Of a stretch of DNA of 64,000 bases, positions 51,253 through 59,849 are shown piece by piece. This DNA is from Pyxicephalus adspersus (Eukaryota; Chordata; Amphibia; Anura; Pyxicephalidae), in contig NC_092859.1 of the NCBI RefSeq assembly GCF_032062135.1, forward strand, positions 50,209,629-50,273,628, written 5' to 3'. Within the stretch, counting starts at the first letter, position 1; each line of letters starts with the position of its first letter. Below the pieces are notes generated by a model. That model searched no databases and was not told the DNA's origin. It saw only the letters and a list, made by a program, of their open reading frames with translations. The position numbers and the translations under genes are program-made.

Positions 51253-53549
51253 GTCTTTAGGTATAATATGTTTTCTTTTCAGTTAAATTGTCCAGGATTA
51301 TGAGAAAACTTAGAACTTTTCATTTTGGTTTCAGCCTTAACCACAGTACAGTACTGATTTTGTGTCTGGGAACATTTTTTTGTTGTACAGTGGGGATTCT
51401 GTATGTGTAGATATATCTGGTTGTTTTAAGTATTTCTTTTGTTAATTTCTTGTATCTCTAATTTGGCAACATGGTTGGCTTAGTGGTTATTACTGTGGCT
51501 TCTGGCCAAGAGGTTAGGTAATTGGCTTTCCCCCAAAATTGACTCTAGACTTTGGTAATGACTAATGCAGGGACACTAGCTTTTAACCCCCTTTAAGGGA
51601 CAGATAGTGGCATAACTCAGGACTATATAGCACTGTGTAATATTTCTTTATATGTAAGTGTGTATGTAAACAATGTAAGTGCTGTATATGTATGCAAGAG
51701 TAGAAATGTCAAACTCCATGGTAGTTGTTGGAGAGTGGGGAAAAAAAAAAGTTAGTAATATGGAAAAAAAAATTATATATCCTGCCTAGGTATCACAGCA
51801 CATATGCTTCTTCCTGTTCTTAAATAATTAGCATTTTCATTTGGGAAACTTTAGCAAATTTCCTTTTCTGCTTGCAATTCAATCAAACAAGGGGAGAAGG
51901 AAAATATTCCCATTGAGGACAAAGACAGCAGCCCCAGCTAACAGAGGATATAATCCTTTCTCACTCTTTAAAAAATATTTTGGATGGAGAAGAAATTTAC
52001 TGCATAGCTGCTATGTATAGTCAGAGATGTCTATAAGCTAAAATCCTAATTAGCTCTTAATGGACTATAATTATTGGATCAGTGCTGCAACTAATGTGTC
52101 CTTTGGCCCAAAATGCAGTAAAAATTCTAGAATCACAGGTCTAGCCTGACTTCTTCACCACTAATAGTTATTGTTTTTGGATGAATCATTAAACATAAAC
52201 ATCTGGTGGAAGGAACAAAAATAGCCATCAAACCCAAGAAAAGTCTTAATCTCAAGCAAGTAAGTAACTTCACACTCAATTATTATGGTACAACTGTCTT
52301 TGTGTTTCCATAGATTATTTCCATTATGAATTATTTGTGTTTAATATTTAAAAAAAATGGTAGCAACAGTACACTTCCCACTGTAAGAATGCAGGAGGGG
52401 GAAAGTTTTGCTTAATAGAATATACCAGAATAGATCACATTATATAATAGAATAATATAAACATTATATATGATTTGCATAGCAGTTACATGCATTATTA
52501 TTTTAAGAAAATGGGGTAATATAAGCCATACTGAAAACTCAATAAATAACTCTCACCTATCCTGTATTTGTATATACTGACAGGCCTTTTAAAGAGCTTA
52601 GCAATGAACTCAAAAAGTCTGCAATCAGATTTAAATATGCTTTTTTTATTTTGTTAGGTGTATGTTCCCATAGGAACCAGTTTGGTGAGAATTCCATATT
52701 TAGAGGTTTTGCAACTTGAAATGTATATGCTGTGTTATCAGTTATATAGTTCTACGCAGAAGGATGGAAACATTGCATTTCTTCAGAAACTTAAGCAAAA
52801 ATGAATTATTTTTTATCTACTCAAATTTTACCTATGGCAAATTGTGCTGCTAATCCAGTAGGGCTGCTTGTGAAAATAAAAGACCAACAAAAAGGTTAGG
52901 AGTAGTAGTTCCAAGCTTAAAGTTTGCAGAAACTTCAAAATTTACAAATAAGTTTAGCTACCTATATCTCTGGATGTGCTTTGACATGTTGTTTTTACTG
53001 ATGGTAACATTTCATAATATTTTGTGTTTTTTTTTTCCTCAGCCCAAACTTCCCATATTTGTAGAAGGGTTCATATTAAAAAATAATTTTAAAAAATAAT
53101 ACATTGAGTAAACTTTTTTTTTAAAGGCTGTCATTAGCAGGTAAAATATGGAATGATTTTTTTGTTTTACTTTATGAGATAAAAAATTGAGTAGGTATTT
53201 TCCCCACATATCTGACCCCTCTCTCTGAGGAATGAGTACAGGTGTACATAATACCTGTTACCAGTTACCAAAAAGAGATGAATATTCCCCCCCAAAAAAA
53301 ACACCACAACACACCAAAATTTTTAAACTGTAATATACTTCACTAACAGTTACTTTTTGGAGTCTACAGTGTCTGAATATGGGATCTCATGACAAATCCT
53401 TTTTAGTACTGGCTGCCTGGTACTCATTCTTAACAGCTGCCTGCTCTCATGTATGGATACATAAAAAGATACATTATAAAAATATACATAACACTATTAC
53501 ATACCCCTGTACTTGAAGATTAAAGAGCACCTGTCACATCAATATTAGG
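51253..53549. other. Non-coding stretch, nothing recognised
   Basis: AT-rich; no supported gene, RNA or repeat family. Confidence 0.4.
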
Positions 53550-53844
53550 CTAAAGCTAGGTACACACTTTCAATAATTATTATTAGAAAATGAACGATTA
53601 CGACCGATCAAAGATCGTTCAAATATAATCCTCCAACAGTGTCCACATGCTAGATACAATCGTTTGAACGATGCAGGGAGGGACATGTAAAGGAGAAACT
53701 GTACCGCAGAAACATGCACAATCACTGAACGACCGTACACGATAGATAGTGAAAGATCGTCGTTCATTTCCAACGACAACCCTCGTTTGTCGGTGTCCTT
53801 GGTCACTTTTTTTTGGCCAATCGGTTGTTCATCGGTCGTTCGTC
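53550..53844. mobile_element. MITE with cgtacacactt-type ends, cut by an assembly gap
   Basis: ctaaagctaggtacacactttcaataattattattag matches the right-end sequence of the MITE at 29975-30407, and the interior has the same cgatcgttc/gaacgac repeats. The other end falls in the N run. Confidence 0.65.
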
Positions 53845-54739
53845 NNNNNNNNNNNNNNNNNNNNNNNNNNNNNNNNNNNNNNNNNNNNNNNNNNNNNNNN
53901 NNNNNNNNNNNNNNNNNNNNNNNNNNNNNNNNNNNNNNNNNNNNNNNNNNNNNNNNNNNNNNNNNNNNNNNNNNNNNNNNNNNNNNNNNNNNNNNNNNNN
54001 NNNNNNNNNNNNNNNNNNNNNNNNNNNNNNNNNNNNNNNNNNNNNNNNNNNNNNNNNNNNNNNNNNNNNNNNNNNNNNNNNNNNNNNNNNNNNNNNNNNN
54101 NNNNNNNNNNNNNNNNNNNNNNNNNNNNNNNNNNNNNNNNNNNNNNNNNNNNNNNNNNNNNNNNNNNNNNNNNNNNNNNNNNNNNNNNNNNNNNNNNNNN
54201 NNNNNNNNNNNNNNNNNNNNNNNNNNNNNNNNNNNNNNNNNNNNNNNNNNNNNNNNNNNNNNNNNNNNNNNNNNNNNNNNNNNNNNNNNNNNNNNNNNNN
54301 NNNNNNNNNNNNNNNNNNNNNNNNNNNNNNNNNNNNNNNNNNNNNNNNNNNNNNNNNNNNNNNNNNNNNNNNNNNNNNNNNNNNNNNNNNNNNNNNNNNN
54401 NNNNNNNNNNNNNNNNNNNNNNNNNNNNNNNNNNNNNNNNNNNNNNNNNNNNNNNNNNNNNNNNNNNNNNNNNNNNNNNNNNNNNNNNNNNNNNNNNNNN
54501 NNNNNNNNNNNNNNNNNNNNNNNNNNNNNNNNNNNNNNNNNNNNNNNNNNNNNNNNNNNNNNNNNNNNNNNNNNNNNNNNNNNNNNNNNNNNNNNNNNNN
54601 NNNNNNNNNNNNNNNNNNNNNNNNNNNNNNNNNNNNNNNNNNNNNNNNNNNNNNNNNNNNNNNNNNNNNNNNNNNNNNNNNNNNNNNNNNNNNNNNNNNN
54701 NNNNNNNNNNNNNNNNNNNNNNNNNNNNNNNNNNNNNNN
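53845..54739. other. Assembly gap (895 N)
   Basis: Run of N between a palindrome-rich MITE and a hairpin array. Confidence 0.99.
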
Positions 54740-55160
54740 GGAGCTTTACTATGCTGACAGCTCTGCTCCCCTGATCGCTCCTGCAGCCCTAGAGGAGCTG
54801 TGACATGTATTCTGTATGTGTAATACATGTCACAGCTCCTCTAGGGCTACGGGAGCGATTAGGGGAGCAGAGTTGTCAGCATAGTAAAGCTCCGCTGATT
54901 GCTCTGCTCCCTGATTGGCTGAGGAAAGGGAAATCCTGATGATGCTTGAGCTGTCATCAGGGTTTCCTATTTCTCAGCCAATCACAGAGCAGTACAGGTA
55001 ATGAATGGAGATACATATCTCCATTCAACCTCTATTGCCCTGGTATTGCTTGTGGTTACAGCTAATTGAAGGCACCTGCTTTCAATTAGCTGTGACCGCA
55101 AAGTTCCCACGGTCCGGGAATCCCACAATGACATTATGATTCATAATGTCATTGTCGGAT
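54740..55160. repeat. Array of consecutive hairpins (inverted-repeat cassette)
   Basis: Successive inverted repeats, non-overlapping and in order: (1) 54740-54811 with 54821-54893 (ggagctttactatgctgaca / tgtcagcatagtaaagctcc, about 72-base arms); (2) about 54901-54944 with 54953-54993 (gattggctgag / ctcagccaatc); (3) 55002-55027 (tgaatggagata / atatctccattca); (4) 55049-55070 with 55081-55102 (acagctaattgaa / ttcaattagctgt); (5) 55104-55120 (ttccc / gggaa); (6) 55126-55139 with 55141-55154 (caatgacattatga / tcataatgtcattg). The first arm may extend into the gap. No reading frame of interest. Confidence 0.85.
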
Positions 55161-55463
55161 AACCTGTAAAAAATAAAAAAAGAACAAGTTAAAATAAAAA
55201 CACATACAAATAAATTCATTTAAGATTAATTTTTATTATTTATTTTTTTTAACTTTTTTTTCCCCAAATTTTTGCTGTCGAATTCCGTGTTTTCCGGGTC
55301 AGGTCTATCCGAATTCGAACAGCCATATTTGGGTCGAATATAGGGACAACCCGAATTCGAACATCAACACTACTCCTGGATACTGACAGCTGACAGCTCT
55401 GCTCACCTGATTGTAAATTGGGCAGGCAAAATTGAATTTTTGGGACCTGCAAGACCAAAGACT

Positions 55464-55494
55464 GTTCTCGCCTACATGTTTGGTAAGCGAGAAC
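55464..55494. repeat. Seventh hairpin of the array region
   Basis: gttctcgc (55464-55471) and gcgagaac (55487-55494) are perfect 8-base inverted repeats. Upstream the string ctgacagctctgctcacctgatt (about 55393-55415) repeats part of the first hairpin arm, tying this segment to the same element. Confidence 0.6.
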
Positions 55495-55539
55495 GGCCCA
55501 ATTCGCCGCGAGACCGAATTTAATAAATTCGCTCGCTCA

Positions 55540-55822
55540 TACCTATTTACTACAGAAAAGGTCAACACCCGGGACAACACGTAAGAATTTTCTACCTCAG
55601 GACGCTTGGAATGAAAGACAGGTTGGGGACCAGGCCAAGAAGGACCAGAGGGCTTGTGAGACTTCCTCCGTGGACACTCGGCGCCCATTACAGTGCTGGA
55701 GATGCCAGGAGTGGGGCCATGTCGCTGCCAGATGCCCTTTACCCAGTGAGGCGATGGAGTGTGGAGTGGCCCGTCAGATGTTCCTGTACGCCCAGCCGCT
55801 ACATACCATGGATACTGAGTGA
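55540..55822 (+). other. Gag-like segment with CCHC zinc knuckle
   Basis: CWRCQEWGHVAARC at 55694-55735 is a textbook CX2CX4HX4C knuckle, followed by EAMECGVARQMFLYAQPL, a layout seen after the knuckle in Gag proteins of vertebrate Gypsy-type LTR elements (knuckle then MxC..R). The frame is open upstream at least to about 55545 and ends at a TGA (55820-55822), beyond which the same frame carries on. No protease, reverse transcriptase or LTR was found nearby. A cellular CCHC protein cannot be excluded. Confidence 0.6.
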
Positions 55823-55834
55823 TTTGCAGAAAAG

Positions 55835-56299
55835 TTGACATCTGTTAAAACGGTTAATGATCAAGAGACAGAATGTGCCCCCTTATCAGCTGAAGAGAAA
55901 ATTACCAATCTTGTTTTGGATGCAGCTTTTGATAAATCAGGTGAAGATTTACAAAATTCTGTCAAAGTGTCTGAAGAAACTGCTCCTGCACCAACTAAAG
56001 TTGAGACTGCAGAAAGTACCACTGTGGAAGATGTCCATGTGTTGACAGAGATTAAAGGTGATGAATGTGTTCCTGTGTTGACTGGGGAAAAGTTTCCTTT
56101 TATTGAAGTCCAAGCTAAAGGATGGGATCCTGTTGTAGCTGAGACAAATGAACAGCCTGAAGGGCAGGAAAAAGAGGCTGAGCCAATGGAGGCTGAAGAG
56201 GGAGATGGTGAATCTGAAGTTGAAGAGAAGAAGAGAAAGAAGAGAAAGAGGATAAGGAAGAAGTTGGCAATCTGCAATGGGGCTTGTCCTACCAGTAAA
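55835..56299 (+). other. Unidentified acidic segment with a basic tail (part of the chimera)
   Basis: About 150 codons rich in Glu, Val, Thr and Lys, for example AEEKITNLVLDAAFDKSGED and EPMEAEEGDGESEVEE, ending in the basic cluster KKRKKRKRIRKK (about 56228-56263), which could act as a nuclear localisation signal. It is in the same frame as the Gag knuckle, separated by a single stop. I do not recognise the source gene. Confidence 0.5.
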
Positions 56300-56319
56300 A
56301 TAGCGAGCACAATAGTGCC

Positions 56320-56541
56320 ATATCTCATTTCACACAGTGTACTGAAGTCCTAGAGAAGAGAGTAGCTCTACTTTCAGAACAGTTGGAAAAAGCTGCAAAT
56401 GAATCCACTGAGAAAATTCTGAAAGAAATGGATGAATTGAAAGGGCTTCTTCCAGACATCCTGGAGAAAATGGAAGTGTCCAAAGAAGCCCATGAAAGTA
56501 TCTGTGTTTCTAAAAAGGTGCGGGAAGAGTTTAGTAAATAA
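56320..56541 (+). other. Unidentified coiled-coil segment (part of the chimera)
   Basis: CTEVLEKRVALLSEQLEKAA, then STEKILKEMDELKGLLPDIL and EKMEVSKEAHES show heptad-like leucine spacing typical of a coiled coil. A stop (56539-56541) follows VREEFSK, and the same frame continues into the CTCF linker. Source gene not recognised. Confidence 0.5.
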
Positions 56542-56559
56542 AGTGAAGTAAAGATGGAG

Positions 56560-56934
56560 GAAGGTGTTGCTACATCAGTGGATGTGAAAGCTGAAAAAGT
56601 GATGGGAAACATGAAGCCTCCAAAAATTAAAAAGAAATGTGTAAAGAAAACTTGCTAATGTGAGCTGTGCAGCTCTACTTGTCCCAGACACTCAAATATT
56701 GATCGTCCTATGCAGAGGCACGTGAGAACTCGGTCTGGGAGAAGCTTTATGAATGCTACTTTTGTCATGTTCAGTTTACGCAGGGTGGAACCAGGAAAAT
56801 GCACATACTGCAAAAGCCTACTAAAAATGTAGCCAAAGTTCACTGTTTCCATTGTGATACAGTCTTCCATGACCGTTATCCCCCCATTCAACATCAGAAG
56901 TCTCCCAAAAATGAAAATCGATTTAAATGTGATT
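56560..56934 (+). other. CTCF: CTCF-derived segment (linker and zinc fingers, internally shortened)
   Basis: CTCF is the 11-zinc-finger insulator protein of vertebrate nuclei. The linker AEKVMGNMKPPKIKKKCVKK is followed by the first half of finger 1 ([16 protein letters not shown]). It then jumps to the helix end of finger 5 (RHVRTRSG), finger 6 ([20 protein letters not shown], read after a frame change at 56739), the first half of finger 7 (HCFHCDTV), the second half of finger 8 ([13 protein letters not shown]) and the start of finger 9 (RFKCD). The last zinc-ligand His of fingers 6 and 8 is Pro. Stop at 56656. The match to CTCF rather than a generic finger protein rests on the linker and on QKxTxNVAKxHCxHCDTV. 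Confidence 0.85.
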
Positions 56935-57612
56935 GGGGTGTGGCAGAGAAAAGTGTGAAGACCATCACCACAGTGGCTGGTAAGGGTGCCATGTCAATAT
57001 TACAGAAACTGGAACCTCAGTATACTGTAGCAAACAACATTGCTGGCATTGGACTAGATAAAATTGAGAGGCTGCCTGTTTTGTATCAGCCAAGTGACAA
57101 GATTGTAGCCAATGGCTCAGAGGCTCTGGCCTGTGCTAAAGACGCAGTGATTTAAAGTAAACCTGGAGTGGTTAATAAGACCAAGGAAGCTGTGTATGAC
57201 AGTGTGGAGATGACTAAATCTGTTGTAAATGGAAGTATCAACACTGTGCTTGGGAGCCATGCGCTGCCCAAAATGTGCAGCGGTGTTGATACTGCTCTTA
57301 CAAAGTCTGAAACTCTTGAACAATACCTACCACCAACTGATGAGTAACTAGAAAAGCAGGAGGCACAAACAGAGGGGTTTGAGGTGTCGAATGACAAAGC
57401 AAGCTGCTATGTTCGCTTGGGATCACTTTCTACCAAGGCATGCAAACATGCTGACCATCAAGCATTGACAAGATTCAGGGATGCGAAATGCAGAAATCAG
57501 GAGGCCATTGCTCAGCCACAGTCTACAGTTGACCTGATTGAATATGCCAGGAAGAACATAAATGATGCCAATCAGAAGATAGATGATGCATAGGAGAGGC
57601 TCTACAAGAAAA
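56935..57612 (+). other. PLIN2: PLIN2 (perilipin-2)-derived segment
   Basis: Perilipin-2 coats lipid droplets. Recognisable blocks in order: [110 protein letters not shown] and STVDLIEYARKNINDANQKI, ending near ERLYKK. This is the PAT-domain rear plus the central repeat region; the N-terminus and the C-terminal four-helix bundle are absent. Stops at 57153, 57345 and 57591 are the only frame defects. PLIN3 is a possible alternative source but PLIN2 fits better. Confidence 0.85.
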
Positions 57613-57875
57613 AGGGAGAAACCTGGATGAAAGCAGAAAGTGCGGTCCAAGCAAGAAAGTTCAACCAAGTAGTAAAGATAAAGCAAGAACTGGGTGAAGA
57701 GTTAACAAAGAAGGAAATTGACATTCTGAGTGATGCCTGCACTAAGCTGAAAGAGCAGAAGTTACTAACAAAGGAGAAGGAAGAACTGCTGGAGCTGAAG
57801 GATGATGTTCAGGAGTACAGTGAGGATCTGGAAAAAACTGATTTAAAGAAAAGACGCTTTGCCGAAGTCGCTTAA
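57613..57875 (+). other. LETM1: LETM1-derived segment
   Basis: LETM1 is an inner-mitochondrial-membrane protein of cation homeostasis. [40 protein letters not shown] and EYSEDLEK reproduce its C-terminal coiled-coil region nearly residue for residue. The preceding [19 protein letters not shown] (57618-57675) is not recognised and may be yet another source. The frame is open from 57594 to the stop at 57873 and is the same frame as the PLIN2 part. Confidence 0.8.
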
Positions 57876-58382
57876 AATTACCAGAGACAAAGTGTTCTAG
57901 AGCACTGGGTCTTTAAAAAGAAAATTGTTTTGTTGGAAGATTCCATCCTCTTTTATGATATGCTGAACTTCTTTGATTATAATTTGTATCCTTCTAGTGT
58001 TAGATTGTATGTGATTCCTGGAGTTTATGTCTGTTTATTATCATTATTATTATTATTATTTTTTGTAGTTTAGGAGATTTTTGGGGGCAAAATGAATGCT
58101 TGTTTTTATGACTTTGTTGCAGTAACCTGTCATATAGAAGGATTTCTCTAGTATTCTGAGTTGCCTATTTCTGTGTTAGGAGACAGAGCATAAGCAGTAG
58201 TAGCCTGCAGTGTGTAATGTCTTGTTTCATCTGTTGGGCTTGAGAGCTGAAACTTTGCAGAGATAGTTGCATCAATCAGCAGGTTTCCTTTAAATTAAGA
58301 CGGCCAGTTTGTAATCTCATGTACTTAAATTGTCTATTAATAGTTTAAAGGGTGAAATATGGTAAATAAGTATTTTTTGTGC
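57876..58382. other. Possible 3' untranslated part of the chimera
   Basis: Non-coding, T-rich, with an (ATT)n run at about 58038-58060. It shows no clear poly-A tail. No gene recognised. Confidence 0.35.
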
Positions 58383-58516
58383 TTCTTCCAGGTTTGCCAA
58401 AAATAGGTTAGTAATTTGTGGTGCCCTTTACTCCCAATAGCAGTACCCAAACACTATAGATACATATCAATGTCAAAGGTAAAATAAATGTGCCCCTTAA
58501 CATCCTCAGAACTTTG
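58383..58516 (+). repeat. Direct repeat, first copy
   Basis: ttcttccaggtttgccaaaa followed by ataggttagtaatttgtggtg through to acatcctcagaact; it recurs at 59113-59247 with about 90 percent identity by eye. Confidence 0.85.
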
Positions 58517-58791
58517 TGGTTTGGTATGGATAAGAATAATAAAAGATAAATATGATAAGAAGGATGACATGCAGCAATCACCTCCATGTAAGAAATGTTG
58601 CTATACAGAGATTACGTAAAGAGAGAGTAAAACTAACCATGGGATCAAAATCAAAATTTTACAGTAATTATCATCTCCATCTTTTATATATTTGTATGCT
58701 TCCCTCATAGCTAGCGCACCCCTTTAATTTTCTGGTTAAATGGTGTTGGTTTATTTGTTGTGTAACTCCGTCGCCTTTCACTCCAGTTATG

Positions 58792-58794
<3 letters not shown>

Positions 58795-58866
<72 letters not shown>
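58795..58866. repeat. (AT)n microsatellite
   Basis: Long AT run with a central acacac interruption. Confidence 0.95.
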
Positions 58867-58869
<3 letters not shown>

Positions 58870-59112
58870 TCTTTTTTGATGATGAATTTGCTAGTGCGCT
58901 TTATATCTTTATGACATTGAAATATCTATTTTCAGTTCAACTTCAACTTTTAGACAAATAGCCCTACATTCTCATCAAGTACACAATAATATCATGCTAT
59001 ATCATATTATATATCATGCAGAATTCATCGCTTAATGACTGCTAGCTACCCATGCCCCGACCCAGCTAAGAAACTCCAGGCTATAATATTTTTTTGTGCA
59101 CTGTTAAGGAAT

Positions 59113-59247
59113 TCTTCTTCCAGGTTTGCCAAAAATAGGTTAGTAATTTGTGGTGCCCTTTACTCCCGAATGCAGTACCCAAACACTATAGATACATATT
59201 ACTGTCAAAGGTAGGATAAATGTGCCCTTAACATCCTCAGAACTATT
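59113..59247 (+). repeat. Direct repeat, second copy
   Basis: Same sequence as 58383-58516 in the same orientation, about 730 bases downstream. Confidence 0.85.
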
Positions 59248-59849
59248 TCAGAAATATTTCATCTACAATGCTTTACAGTTTGCATGAAAGTTTTTTTCTT
59301 AAAATGCTGTCTTGGGCCTTCAACAAACATGTCCACTGCTGATGTTGCTGCGCACCTTTGATCCCTCAGTCAATTGCATATAGATCTTTGTTGATTTGTT
59401 CCTTGGCAAACTGTAGTCTTGCGTTTATGTTCTATCCCATATGTTCAGTGGAAATCATAGTTTTGTTTGTATGCTCTTCTTGCTCAGAAAATACTCTTTT
59501 CCTGGATCACTACCAAGCAATTAAAGTGAAAGTAAAGTTATACTTTGACAAATACATAACACAGCATCACACAAAAATAAATATTGTCTGCTAATTGGTC
59601 TAATCCATGAGTCCTATACTAAAGAGTGTGCTGAATTCAAATCTGTCTTCAAAAGTCCGATTCTGCCTAGATGTCAGGATCCTAAGTTAATTACACATAT
59701 AGAAGCAATTAGCTACATTCTCTTGTCCTGCAGTTACTATATAATCTCTATACATAAATAACTTTTGCCTCATACTTTCATGACATTACAAAAACTTAGT
59801 TTTATGTTGCAACAACATACAGTTTGACATATTTCACCTTGTTCAACAC
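59248..59849. other. Non-coding stretch, nothing recognised
   Basis: No supported gene or repeat family. Confidence 0.4.

Larger units (their letters stand above)
55540..57875 (+). pseudogene. Chimeric multi-gene retro-locus (Gag knuckle + unknown + CTCF + PLIN2 + LETM1 pieces)
   Basis: One decayed, intron-free reading path of about 720 codons joins parts of at least three unrelated host genes to a Gag-type zinc knuckle. Frame by position: Gag plus acidic segment in one frame (55694-about 56300); then a frame change, and coiled coil plus CTCF linker in the next (about 56320-56738); then a second change, and CTCF fingers, PLIN2 and LETM1 in the third, all in the same frame (56739-57875). In-path stops are at 55820, 56539, 56656, 57153, 57345 and 57591; the path ends at 57873. 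So the coil-CTCF, CTCF-PLIN2 and PLIN2-LETM1 junctions each preserve frame. Absence of introns fits reverse-transcribed mRNA pieces. It is now a pseudogene. The host-gene matches are strong by motif; the order of events is inference. Confidence 0.75.

Noticed and set aside
53749..54828. Open frames of more than 300 codons across 53.8-54.8 kb on both strands
   Set aside because: They span the second N run; the real residues at each end are MITE and hairpin sequence.
55305..55841. 178-codon minus-strand frame over the Gag-like segment
   Set aside because: The plus strand has a textbook CCHC knuckle; the minus frame has no recognisable motif and runs into the hairpin region.
55861..56328. 155-codon open frame on the minus strand opposite the acidic segment
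   Set aside because: It is serine/threonine rich, as expected for the complement of a Glu/Lys-rich coding strand, and has no domain; the plus strand carries the meaningful frame.
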